Assembly: GCF_900104385.1 (NCBI RefSeq)
Contig: NZ_FNJA01000001.1
Span: 1,400,386 to 1,464,385 of the forward strand
Direction of reading: 5' to 3'
Length of the DNA stretch: 64,000 bases
From: Rhodoferax sp. OV413
Lineage (GTDB): Bacteria > Pseudomonadota > Gammaproteobacteria > Burkholderiales > Burkholderiaceae_C
In this document: piece by piece, positions 1 through 8,599 of the stretch
How the letters are laid out: each line of letters starts with the position of its first letter
How positions within the stretch are numbered: position 1 is the first letter of the stretch
The notes under the pieces: generated by a model
The model's input: only the letters and a program-made list of their open reading frames with translations
Database searches by the model: none
What the model was told of the DNA's origin: nothing
Made by a program: the position numbers and the translations under genes

Positions 1-21
1 CGTGCAGAGAGTGCTGTTGGG

Positions 22-3000
22 TCAGGGGGTTGGGTCATGTTCAGGTTCTCGGAGATGGTGGACCAGGGCCTGGAAGTCAAAGCGGTCGGCACAGGCCTGC
101 AGCAGATGCAAAGTAGCCGCGTGCGCGGGCCACGCAGCATGGGCCTGCCGCAACAGATCCCGCAAAGCGGTCGCCTGTCCCTGGTGCGCCAAGCGAACAA
201 GGTCTTCGCGCAGCGGTTCTGGCAGCACCGTGAGCGTGCCGCCTTCGGTACTGCGCAGCAGGGGCGAAGTCAACAGCGACAAAGGCGTGTTGTCTCGCAC
301 CCACTCTAGTTGCAGTGCCCGCTCCAGCGCATCCAGCAGCTCGGATTCAATAACGGGTTTACCCACAAAGCCTTGGGATTCCAGTGCCGCCAGCCGCTCG
401 GGGTTCTGGTCAAATAAATTGGCGGATACAAAAACAATGGGCAGGCTTGCAGCAGGCCGCAACCCACGCAGCATTTCGGCGGTCTGCCAACCATCCAGGT
501 CGTCCATGGTGATGTCCAGCAACACCAGGTCGGGCGGATCGTTTTGCACAATCTCCAGGCATTCACGGCCACTGGCAGCCTCGCGTACGGTGAAACCCAT
601 GGGCACTAGCAGTCCGGCCAGCAACTGGCGCTGCAGCGGCTGGTCGTCCACCACCAGCAGCGTGCGGCGTGGTGCGATGTAGCCAATCACAGGGCGCAAT
701 GCCGCAGCACGCAAAGGTGGCCGCGTCGGGTCGGGTGGAATACCTGGTAGGTAGAGCCGCACGGTAAATATGCTGCCTTGGCCAGGCGTGCTGGTCAGCG
801 TGAGTTCGCCGCCCATCAATTGGGTCAGCAGATGGGTGATTGTCAACCCCAGGCCGGTACCCGTCTCACTGGCACGGCGCCCCGCACTGCCGCGCTCAAA
901 CGGCAGAAAGATGCGCTCCTGGTCTTGCGGTGCAATGCCGATGCCGGTGTCTATCACCTCGATACGCGAAACATGCTGGCGAAAGTCGATGCGCAGCCGC
1001 ACCTCACCCTGGGTAGTGAAGCGTACCGCATTGGCTAGCAGATTGATCAGAATCTGCCGCAGGCGCTTGGCATCGGCCCGAATCCACTCCGGCGCCGAGC
1101 CCTCCACCTGCACGGTAAAGCGCAGGCCTTTGGCCTCGGCTTGCGGACGCAACATGCCCTCCACATCGGCCAGCAACTCTGCCAATGGCAGCGGTGCCGG
1201 GTCCAGCCGCAAACGGCCAGCCTCAATGCGGGCCAGCTCCAAAGAACCGTCAATCAGCGCGTGCATATGCTGGCCGCTGTGCTGCATGGTGGCAAGGGTT
1301 TCGCGCATCCAGCTGTCGGTTTGCGGATTCTTCAGCAGAATCTGGGTGTAGCCAAGAATGCTGTTGAGCGGCGAACGTAGCTCATGCGTCATACCGGCCA
1401 CGTAACGGGTCTTGGCCAGGCTGGCCGACTCGGCCTGGTCCTTGGCTGCCTGCAGCTCTGCATCGGTACGGCGGTGGGCGTCGATTTCGTGCAGCAGCAA
1501 CTGGGTTTGCCGCTCGGACTCGTCTTGCGCCATGCGGCGGCTATCGGTGCTAAGCACCACCCACCACGCGCACACCGCAGCCATCAAGGCCAGCAGCGCA
1601 AACACCTTGAAGAAGGGCATACGCAAAAACTGCGCGGGTGTGGCCAGACTCTCCTGCACATACACCACCCCCACCAGAAAAGCCATCGCCGCACACAGCG
1701 AGACCATCACCACCAGATACTGGCCAAGACGGAAGTTCACCTTGAGTGCCCACTGGGGCGGCAACACGCGCGCAGCCACAGCACGCAGTTGCTCAGATGC
1801 ACGCGAGCCGGTCTTGCAGCGGTCGTGGCAGCGCGATTCCAGCGAACAGCACAGCGAGCAAATAGGGGCACCATAGGCCGGACAGCGGGCCATGTCCTCC
1901 GATTCAAACTGGTTCTCGCACACCGTGCAGCGCACACTCTCACCGGGCTGCCAATCGGTATCCGGCGAACGCGCCAGGTAGTAGCGCCCGCCCGTAGCCC
2001 AGGCCAGCAGCGGTGCCAGCGCCATCGACACCGCCAGGGCGATAAAAGGCGAGAATGCCGCCGCCGTCTCGCCCAGCAGGCCCGCGTAGGCACAGCACGC
2101 CACCAAGGCAGCCAACAGCATGGCGCCCAGGCCTACGGGATTGAAGTCGTACAGATGGGCGCGCCGAAATTCAATGCCCGGTGGGCTCAGGCCCAGCGGC
2201 TTGTTGATCACCAGGTCGGCCACCAGCGCGCCTACCCAGGCAATTGCCACATTGCTGTAGACCGCCAGCACTTTCTCCAATGCACCAAAAACGCCCAGCG
2301 TCATCAGTAGCAAGGCGATGCCAACGTTGAATACCAGCCATACCACCCGGCCCGGATGGCTGCGCGTGATCCGTGCAAAAAAGTTGGACCAGGCTAGCGA
2401 GCCGGCATAGGCATTGGTGATATTGATCTTGATCTGCGACACCACGACGAAGACCACCGTCATGGCTACCGCCAAGCTAGGCTGGCCCACAGCCTGGGTA
2501 AAGCCGGCCAGGAACATCTGGGTGGGTTCGGCAGCGCGCTGCACACCGACCTCGAACTGCAGTGCCGCAAACGCCAAGAACGCACCGCCCGCCATTTTCA
2601 GCATGCCCATGACGATCCAGCCCGGGCCAGCCACCAGCACAGCACCCCACCAGCGCAGCCGATTGGCGGAAGTACGCTGGGGCAGGAAACGCAAGAAATC
2701 CACCTGCTCGCCGATCTGCACCACCAGCGAAAAAATCACTGCGGTGGCGGCACCGAACATCAAGGGATTGAAGCTGCTGCTACCACTGCTCAAGCCCGAC
2801 AGCCCTGCAAAGTCGCGGTACAGCTGGGGCTTGGAAATCGCGATCCACACAAAAGGCAGCAGCAGTAAAAAAAGCCACAAGGGCTGGGTCCAGGCCTGCA
2901 GCTTAGAGATCAAAGTGATGCCGCGCATAGCCAGCGGCAAAACCACCAGGGACGACAGCACGTAACACCACTCCAGCGGCCAGTCGACCACCATTTGCAA

Positions 3001-3447
3001 GGCCAGCGCCATGATGGCGGCTTCCAGCGCGAAGAAGATGAAAGTGAACACCGCATAGATCAACGAGGTGATGGTCGAACCCAGATAGCCAAAGCCCGCA
3101 CCGCGCGTCAGCAGATCCATGTCCAGGCCATAACGGGCCGCGTAGTATGCAATCGGCAGCCCGGTGAGAAAGATCACCAGGCCTACGGTAAGAATGGCCC
3201 ACATGGCATTGCTAAAGCCGTAGTTCAGCGCGATGGCCCCGCCAATCGCCTCCAGCGCCAAGAAAGACAGCGAGCCAAACGCGGTATTGGCCACACGGAA
3301 CTCGCTCCAGCGCCTAAAGCTCTTGGGCGTGTAGCGCAGCGCGTAATCCTCCATCGTCTCATCGGCCACCCAGGCGTTGTACTCGCGGCGAAAGCGAAAA
3401 ATCGTTTGCTGCGCAACCTGTGGACTGGGAGGGGGTATGGACGACAT
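22..3447 (-). CDS. NCS1 permease / hybrid sensor histidine kinase fusion
   Basis: This 1141-residue protein joins a transporter to a two-component sensor. Residues about 15-490 resemble a purine/cytosine (NCS1) permease with about 12 hydrophobic segments. Residues about 507-545 are rich in cysteine (CTVC, CPAY, CSLCC, CHDRC) and may bind metal. Two more membrane segments follow at about 575-635. The kinase has its phospho-acceptor His near residue 688 (MTHELRSPLN) and an ATPase domain with DTGIGI and TGTGLGL motifs (about 795-900). The receiver spans about 928-1045, with phospho-acceptor Asp near 978 (LLDITMDD). It is divergent from the amide/urea importer, so it probably senses an amide, urea or nucleobase. 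No partner regulator lies inside the window; one may start just left of base 1. The ligand is inferred from context only. Confidence 0.88.
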   Translation of the reverse strand: MSSIPPPSPQVAQQTIFRFRREYNAWVADETMEDYALRYTPKSFRRWSEFRVANTAFGSLSFLALEAIGGAIALNYGFSNAMWAILTVGLVIFLTGLPIAYYAARYGLDMDLLTRGAGFGYLGSTITSLIYAVFTFIFFALEAAIMALALQMVVDWPLEWCYVLSSLVVLPLAMRGITLISKLQAWTQPLWLFLLLLPFVWIAISKPQLYRDFAGLSGLSSGSSSFNPLMFGAATAVIFSLVVQIGEQVDFLRFLPQRTSANRLRWWGAVLVAGPGWIVMGMLKMAGGAFLAFAALQFEVGVQRAAEPTQMFLAGFTQAVGQPSLAVAMTVVFVVVSQIKINITNAYAGSLAWSNFFARITRSHPGRVVWLVFNVGIALLLMTLGVFGALEKVLAVYSNVAIAWVGALVADLVINKPLGLSPPGIEFRRAHLYDFNPVGLGAMLLAALVACCAYAGLLGETAAAFSPFIALAVSMALAPLLAWATGGRYYLARSPDTDWQPGESVRCTVCENQFESEDMARCPAYGAPICSLCCSLESRCHDRCKTGSRASEQLRAVAARVLPPQWALKVNFRLGQYLVVMVSLCAAMAFLVGVVYVQESLATPAQFLRMPFFKVFALLALMAAVCAWWVVLSTDSRRMAQDESERQTQLLLHEIDAHRRTDAELQAAKDQAESASLAKTRYVAGMTHELRSPLNSILGYTQILLKNPQTDSWMRETLATMQHSGQHMHALIDGSLELARIEAGRLRLDPAPLPLAELLADVEGMLRPQAEAKGLRFTVQVEGSAPEWIRADAKRLRQILINLLANAVRFTTQGEVRLRIDFRQHVSRIEVIDTGIGIAPQDQERIFLPFERGSAGRRASETGTGLGLTITHLLTQLMGGELTLTSTPGQGSIFTVRLYLPGIPPDPTRPPLRAAALRPVIGYIAPRRTLLVVDDQPLQRQLLAGLLVPMGFTVREAASGRECLEIVQNDPPDLVLLDITMDDLDGWQTAEMLRGLRPAASLPIVFVSANLFDQNPERLAALESQGFVGKPVIESELLDALERALQLEWVRDNTPLSLLTSPLLRSTEGGTLTVLPEPLREDLVRLAHQGQATALRDLLRQAHAAWPAHAATLHLLQACADRFDFQALVHHLREPEHDPTP

Positions 3448-3483
3448 GCCATAGACGCATGCAAGAAACGTTCTAAGCCTGTC

Positions 3484-3499
3484 TACGTTAATTGACGTA
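3484..3499. promoter_or_regulatory. Inverted repeat, candidate regulator operator
   Basis: TACGT (3484-3488) and ACGTA (3495-3499) form a perfect inverted repeat around a six-base centre. It lies in the 164-base gap between the sensor fusion gene and the divergent importer operon. NarL/FixJ-type response regulators often bind TAC-N-GTA type dyads, so this could be the site for the regulator paired with the fusion kinase. Its function is inferred. Confidence 0.35.
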
Positions 3500-3611
3500 T
3501 GGGACGGAATGAGGGTTGTCCCTAGGATCCGTTTCAGCCCGGCACAGGCCCTTCACCTATGCCGAACTAACAACGATCACCCTCAACCCGCCTGCTGCAA
3601 GGAGCGCCTTC

Positions 3612-4877
3612 ATGAAGCACCATTCCGACGCCAACGTCTCTTCCCTTCCCACCACAGACGCAGGCCGCCGCCGCATGCTGCAGGCACTGGGCGCTGCATC
3701 CATCGCCGGTGTACCTGGTTGGGCCATGGCCCAGCCGACAGCCTCGGTCAACACCACCAAGTTGGCGGTGACCGATACCGAAGTGACCGTGGGTCAGCTG
3801 CACTCGGCCACCGGCACCATGGCGATCTCGGAGACAGGCTCGATCCAGGCCGAACAGCTCGCCATCGACCAAATCAACGCCATGGGCGGCATCCTGGGCC
3901 GCAAGATCAAGGTGATCAAGGAAGACGGTGCATCCGATTGGCCCACCTTCGCCGAAAAATCCAAGAAGCTACTGATCAACGACCACTGTGCCGCCGTGTT
4001 CGGCTGCTGGACTTCGGCCTCGCGCAAAGCCGTGCTACCCGTATTCGAGAAAGAAAATGGCTTGCTCTACTACCCCACCTTCTACGAAGGCCTGGAACAG
4101 TCAAAGAACGTCATTTACACCGGCCAGGAAGCCACCCAGCAAATTCTGTACAGCCTGGACTGGGCGAAAAATGAGAAGAAAGCCAAGACCTTCTTCCTGA
4201 TCGGCTCCGACTACATCTGGCCGCGCACCTCGATGAAGATCGCACGCAAGCACGTAGAAGCCTTCCAAAAGGGCAAGATCGTCGGCGAGGAGTACTACCC
4301 ATTGGGCAGCACCAACTTCGGTTCGTTGATGAACAAAATCAAGCTGCAAAAGCCCGACTGCATTTTTGCCGCGGTGGTGGGTGGCTCGAATGTAGCTTTC
4401 TACAAAGCCCTCAAGGCCGCAGGCATCACCGGTGACAAGCAACTGCTGGTCACACTGGCGGTAACCGAGGACGAAATGACTGGTGTAGGTGGTGAGAACT
4501 TCGCCGGCTTCTATTCCTCAATGAAATACTTCCAGTCGCTCGATAACGAAAATAACAAGAAGTTCGTTGCTGCCTTCAAAGCCAAGTATGGCCCCAACTC
4601 GGTAATTGGCGACGTTACGCAAGCGGGCTACCTCGGCCCCTGGCTGTGGAAGGCCGCGGTTGAAAAGGCGAAGAGCTTTGACGTGGACAAGGTCGTCGCC
4701 GCATCCCCTGGTATCGAGCTCAAAACTGCACCCGAAGGCTATGTAAAGCTGGACGCCAACCACCACCTGTGGAGCAAGTCGCGCATTGCCATGGGCATGC
4801 CGGATGCCAGCTTCAAAGTGGTGTCCGAGTCCCCCGAGCTGATCAAACCCGATCCGTTCCCCAAAGGCTACCAGTAA
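3612..4877 (+). CDS. urtA: Urea/short-chain amide ABC transporter substrate-binding protein
   Basis: This is a 421-residue periplasmic binding protein of the branched-chain amino acid type, in the UrtA/FmdD group. The start at 3612 is chosen because AAGGAG lies just upstream (3599-3604) and because it begins a signal peptide. That peptide carries a twin-arginine-like RRRM stretch followed by a hydrophobic run ending AMA, which suggests Tat export. The mature part has the ligand-binding pattern of the urea family (GQLHS, GCWTSASRK, YYPTFYEG). It heads an operon with urtBCDE-type genes and amide hydrolases. The ligand could therefore be urea, formamide or acetamide, and the sequence alone does not decide between them. 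Confidence 0.9.
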   Translation: MKHHSDANVSSLPTTDAGRRRMLQALGAASIAGVPGWAMAQPTASVNTTKLAVTDTEVTVGQLHSATGTMAISETGSIQAEQLAIDQINAMGGILGRKIKVIKEDGASDWPTFAEKSKKLLINDHCAAVFGCWTSASRKAVLPVFEKENGLLYYPTFYEGLEQSKNVIYTGQEATQQILYSLDWAKNEKKAKTFFLIGSDYIWPRTSMKIARKHVEAFQKGKIVGEEYYPLGSTNFGSLMNKIKLQKPDCIFAAVVGGSNVAFYKALKAAGITGDKQLLVTLAVTEDEMTGVGGENFAGFYSSMKYFQSLDNENNKKFVAAFKAKYGPNSVIGDVTQAGYLGPWLWKAAVEKAKSFDVDKVVAASPGIELKTAPEGYVKLDANHHLWSKSRIAMGMPDASFKVVSESPELIKPDPFPKGYQ

Positions 4878-4888
4878 CGCTAAGCACG

Positions 4889-4909
4889 CCCCTGGCTTTC
4901 CGCCAGGGG
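4889..4909 (+). promoter_or_regulatory. Hairpin between binding-protein and permease genes
   Basis: CCCCTGGC (4889-4896) and GCCAGGGG (4902-4909) are perfect complementary arms around a five-base loop. No T-tract follows. Such a stem just after a binding-protein gene commonly stabilises the upstream message or attenuates read-through, giving more binding protein than permease. That role is inferred. Confidence 0.5.
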
Positions 4910-4967
4910 GCAGACCTGACATCCCTTACGCCCTGCATTGATTCTTGCTTGTTCTGGAGTACGCCCT

Positions 4968-5882
4968 ATGTCTTTTTCTGACCTGCTGAACATCGGCCTG
5001 ATGCAGGGCTTTGCAGGCCTGAGCCTGTTTGCCGTACTGCTCCTGATGGGTCTGGGCCTGGCGATTATTTTTGGCCAGATGGGTGTCATCAACATGGCAC
5101 ATGGCGAGTTCATGACCATCGGGGCGTACACCATCTACCTGGGCTCCGAGTTGGCGGCCACCCACGCCCCGCAACTGCTGCCTTACTACTTTCCGCTGGC
5201 CATCATCGCCGCCTTCGGCTTTGCCTTTGTGGCTGGCTGGCTGGTGGAATGGGCACTGATCCGCCACCTCTACAAGCGCCCACTCGACACCCTGCTGGCC
5301 ACGTGGGGCGTCAGTCTGGCACTGCAGCAGATGTTCCGCACCTTTATCGGCCCCAAAGAAGTCAGCCCCACCCTGCCCGACTGGCTGCTAGGCTCCTGGG
5401 CGCCATCGGTGGGTCTGGACATTCCGATCAACGGTCTATTCGTGCTCGGACTCACCGCCGTGATGACCGGTGGGGTGCTGCTGGCCCTGCATAAAAGCCG
5501 CTGGGGTCTGCGGGTGCGTGCCACCGTCAGCAACCGCACCATGGCCAACGCCATCGGCATCAATACCCAGAAGACCGACCGCTTGACCTTCGCCATCGGT
5601 TGCGGCATTGCCGGTGTGGCGGGTGCCGCCTTCACCACCATCGGCTCCACCGGGCCTACCTCGGGTTCGCTCTATATCGTGGATGCATTCCTGGTCGTGA
5701 CCTTTGGCGGTGCCGCCAGCCTGCTGGGCACCGTGGTGTCGGCCTTCAGCATTGCCCAGACGCAATCCATTACCGAGTTCTTCCTGGCCGGGTCCATGGC
5801 CAAAGTCATCACGCTATCGCTCATCGTACTGATCTTGATGGTGCGCCCACAAGGCTTGTTCGCCAGCAAAGTCCGCCGCTGA
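4968..5882 (+). CDS. urtB: Urea/amide ABC transporter permease UrtB
   Basis: This is a 304-residue inner-membrane permease of the LivH family. The start at 4968 has GGAG upstream (4955-4958) and removes a ten-residue extension without similarity. It has about eight hydrophobic segments and the family signatures GQMGVINMAHGEF near the N-terminus and TFGGAASLLGT near the C-terminus. It should form the channel together with the next gene product, UrtC. It lies 90 bases after the binding-protein gene and 21 bases before urtC, in one operon. Confidence 0.92.
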   Translation: MSFSDLLNIGLMQGFAGLSLFAVLLLMGLGLAIIFGQMGVINMAHGEFMTIGAYTIYLGSELAATHAPQLLPYYFPLAIIAAFGFAFVAGWLVEWALIRHLYKRPLDTLLATWGVSLALQQMFRTFIGPKEVSPTLPDWLLGSWAPSVGLDIPINGLFVLGLTAVMTGGVLLALHKSRWGLRVRATVSNRTMANAIGINTQKTDRLTFAIGCGIAGVAGAAFTTIGSTGPTSGSLYIVDAFLVVTFGGAASLLGTVVSAFSIAQTQSITEFFLAGSMAKVITLSLIVLILMVRPQGLFASKVRR

Positions 5883-5903
5883 TCCCCCTCGGAGAAACTT
5901 CCC

Positions 5904-7088
5904 ATGAATGCCTTTAAAGCCTGGATCCTGCGCTACCAGCTTGCCAGCCTGATGCTGCTGGTCGTGCTGCTCGCGGTAGTGCTGCCACTGACGCTCGACA
6001 TCTTCCGCCTCAACCTGGTGGGCAAATACCTCACCTATGCCTTTGTGGCGATCGGCCTGGTGATGGTCTGGGGCTACGGCGGCGTGCTGAGCCTGGGACA
6101 AGGCGTGTTCTTTGGCCTGGGCGGTTATGCCATGGCCATGTTCCTCAAGCTCGAAGCATCTGACCCGATCAGCACCAAGATCCAGTCCACCCCCGGCATT
6201 CCCGACTTCATGGACTGGAACCAGATCACCGCACTGCCCGTGTTCTGGGCGCCGTTCAAAAGTCTGCCGTTTGCACTGGCCGCCGTTGTGCTGGTACCCA
6301 TGCTGCTGGCCTGGATTGTGAGTTTTGCGATGTTCAAGCGGCGCGTTGGCGGCGTCTACTTTGCCATCATCACCCAGGCCGTTGCGTTGATACTGACCGT
6401 GCTGATCATTGGCCAACAGGGCTATACCGGCGGCGTCAACGGCATGACCGACCTGAAAACCGTTTTGGGCTGGGACACCCGCACCGACAGCGCCAAATAC
6501 ATCCTCTACTACGTCTGCGTTGCCTTGTTGGTGGCAGGAATTTTGCTGTGCCGCTGGGTACAGACCAGCAAACTAGGCACCCTGCTGCTGGCCATGCGCG
6601 ACAAGGAAGACCGGGTGCGCTTCTCGGGCTACGACGTAGCCAACTTCAAGATATTCACCTTCTGCCTGGCGGCAGGCCTGTCGGGCATAGGCGGTGCGCT
6701 GTTCTCGCTGCAAGTGGGATTCATGTCGCCCAGCTTTGTCGGCATCGTGCCGTCTATCGAGATGGTGATCTATGCCGCTGTGGGCGGGCGCATGAGCCTG
6801 GTGGGTGCGGTCTACGGCACTTTGCTGGTGAATGCCGGCAAGACCTTTTTCTCGGAGAGCTTCCCCGACCTCTGGCTGTTTCTGATGGCCGGGCTGTTCA
6901 TCGGCGTGACCATGGCCTTCCCGATGGGATTGGCGGGCCTGTGGGAGAGTCACATCGTGCCCTGGTGGACCGGCCGCCGCGAGGCGCTACGCCGCGCCGC
7001 CGTGCCTGCCAAGCGCCCGGCTGACGCAGCTACCACGGCAGTGGTAGACCCGGTACTGCCCGATGGCGTACGCAGCCAAAACGTCTGA
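5904..7088 (+). CDS. urtC: Urea/amide ABC transporter permease UrtC
   Basis: This is a 394-residue LivM-type permease, the second channel subunit. A good ribosome-binding site (CGGAGAAA) precedes the ATG. The protein shows about ten membrane segments, the LivM signature WGYGGVLSLGQGVFFGLGGY near residues 55-75, and YAAVGGRMSLVGAVYG in the C-terminal half. The polar tail of about 30 residues is typical of UrtC and not of ordinary LivM. That tail and its neighbours support a role in urea/amide import over branched-chain amino acid import. Confidence 0.92.
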   Translation: MNAFKAWILRYQLASLMLLVVLLAVVLPLTLDIFRLNLVGKYLTYAFVAIGLVMVWGYGGVLSLGQGVFFGLGGYAMAMFLKLEASDPISTKIQSTPGIPDFMDWNQITALPVFWAPFKSLPFALAAVVLVPMLLAWIVSFAMFKRRVGGVYFAIITQAVALILTVLIIGQQGYTGGVNGMTDLKTVLGWDTRTDSAKYILYYVCVALLVAGILLCRWVQTSKLGTLLLAMRDKEDRVRFSGYDVANFKIFTFCLAAGLSGIGGALFSLQVGFMSPSFVGIVPSIEMVIYAAVGGRMSLVGAVYGTLLVNAGKTFFSESFPDLWLFLMAGLFIGVTMAFPMGLAGLWESHIVPWWTGRREALRRAAVPAKRPADAATTAVVDPVLPDGVRSQNV

Positions 7089-7106
7089 AGCCAAGGAAAC
7101 AACACC

Positions 7107-7850
7107 ATGAGCAATACCGACTTTGCCCTGGCGGTAGAAGACCTGACCGTCTCCTTTGACGGCTTCAAAGCCATAGACGCGCTGACCCTGTATGTAGACA
7201 AGAAGGAGATGCGCGTGATCATCGGCCCCAACGGGGCGGGCAAGACCACCCTGCTGGACCTGATCTGCGGCAAAACCCAGGCCAGCGCGGGCAGCATCAA
7301 ATTCAAGAACACCGAACTCACCAAGCTGGCCGAACACAAGCGCGTACGGCTAGGCATTGGCCGTAAGTTCCAGACACCGTCAATCTACGAAAACCTGTCA
7401 GTGTTCCAGAACCTGGAGGTGTCGTTTCCCGCCGGCCGCTCGGTGTTCGGCGCACTGGCCTTCCAATGCACCGACGAGGTCAAAGCCAGAGTGCAAGAAG
7501 TGGCCACCGACATCCATCTGGCCGACCGCCTCGATACCGAGGCCGGCCTGCTCAGCCACGGCCAGAAGCAATGGCTGGAAATCGGCATGCTGCTGATGCA
7601 GGAGCCCGAGCTGCTGCTACTGGACGAGCCAATCGCCGGCATGAGCGCCCGCGAGCGCGAGCTGACAGCCGAGCTGCTGCAACGTATCTGCGCCAACCGC
7701 GCGGTCATCGTGATCGAACATGACATGGAGTTCGTCAAGCGCATCGCCCACAAGGTCACCGTCATGCACCAAGGAAAGATCCTGGCCGAGGGGCCGATGG
7801 AGCAAGTCCAGGCCGACCCGAAGGTCATCGACGTTTACCTCGGCCACTAA
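7107..7850 (+). CDS. urtD: Urea/amide ABC transporter ATP-binding protein UrtD
   Basis: This is a 247-residue cytoplasmic ATPase of the LivG type. Walker A is GPNGAGKTT at residues 40-48, the signature is LLSHGQKQ at 148-155, and Walker B is LLLLDEP at 169-175. The LSHGQKQ form of the signature, where most ABC proteins have LSGGQ, is typical of UrtD. It lies 18 bases after urtC and 9 bases before urtE. With UrtE it should power the importer. Confidence 0.93.
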   Translation: MSNTDFALAVEDLTVSFDGFKAIDALTLYVDKKEMRVIIGPNGAGKTTLLDLICGKTQASAGSIKFKNTELTKLAEHKRVRLGIGRKFQTPSIYENLSVFQNLEVSFPAGRSVFGALAFQCTDEVKARVQEVATDIHLADRLDTEAGLLSHGQKQWLEIGMLLMQEPELLLLDEPIAGMSARERELTAELLQRICANRAVIVIEHDMEFVKRIAHKVTVMHQGKILAEGPMEQVQADPKVIDVYLGH

Positions 7851-7859
7851 AGGAACACC

Positions 7860-8549
7860 ATGCTGCAAGTCAAAGACCTGTTTGTCGCCTACGGGCAAAG
7901 CGAAGCGCTGCACGGCATCTCGTTCGAGGGCCGGGCCAACGAAACGGTGGCCATCATGGGCCGCAACGGCATGGGCAAGACCACGTTGTTCAAAAGCCTG
8001 ATGGGCATCCTGCCGCTGAAGAGCGGAAGCATCAGCGTGGCCGGGCAGGATATCTCCACAGACGCAAGTTATGTGCGGGTAGCCAAAGGCATTGCCTACG
8101 TGCCCCAGGGCCGCATGGTCTTCCCCACGCTGACAGTCGAAGAAAACATCCAGACCGGCCTGGAGAATGCCGTGCACAAACGCATTCCCGACGAGATTTA
8201 CGCGCTGTTCCCCGTGCTGTGGGACATGCGCAGGCGCAAGGGCGGCAACCTGTCTGGCGGGCAACAGCAGCAGTTGGCAATTGCCCGTGCGCTGGTCACC
8301 GACCCCAAGGTGCTGCTGCTCGACGAGCCCACCGAAGGCATCCAGCCGTCCATCATTAAGGACATCGCCAAGGCCCTGAACGAGATCCGCAAGATGCGCA
8401 AGATCACCATCATCGTGTCGGAGCAGGTGCTGTCTTTTGCCATGGACGTGGCCGACCGGCTGTTCGTCATCGAAGGTGGGCAACTGGTGCACGCAACCGC
8501 CCGCGCCGACACCGACCAGCAGCGCATCAAAGCCTATTTGTCGGTCTGA
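7860..8549 (+). CDS. urtE: Urea/amide ABC transporter ATP-binding protein UrtE
   Basis: This is a 229-residue ATPase of the LivF type. Walker A is GRNGMGKTT at residues 34-42, the signature LSGGQ is at 131-135, and Walker B is VLLLDEPTEG from 151. The GRNGMGKTT form of Walker A is common in UrtE proteins. It is the last importer gene. The amide hydrolase genes start 50 bases further on, in the same direction. Confidence 0.93.
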   Translation: MLQVKDLFVAYGQSEALHGISFEGRANETVAIMGRNGMGKTTLFKSLMGILPLKSGSISVAGQDISTDASYVRVAKGIAYVPQGRMVFPTLTVEENIQTGLENAVHKRIPDEIYALFPVLWDMRRRKGGNLSGGQQQQLAIARALVTDPKVLLLDEPTEGIQPSIIKDIAKALNEIRKMRKITIIVSEQVLSFAMDVADRLFVIEGGQLVHATARADTDQQRIKAYLSV

Positions 8550-8599
8550 TTTTTCCGTTTCATTTTCCCCTGCTATCCACCCAAACCCAGGAGCACGCC

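Noticed and set aside
2-682. Long forward open frame at the left edge
   Set aside because: It lies opposite the receiver and C-terminal part of the fusion kinase and has a composition typical of an antisense shadow in high-GC DNA.
3530-3560. GGCAC-like stretch upstream of the importer operon, as a sigma-54 promoter
   Set aside because: The required GC at the -12 position is not found at the right spacing.
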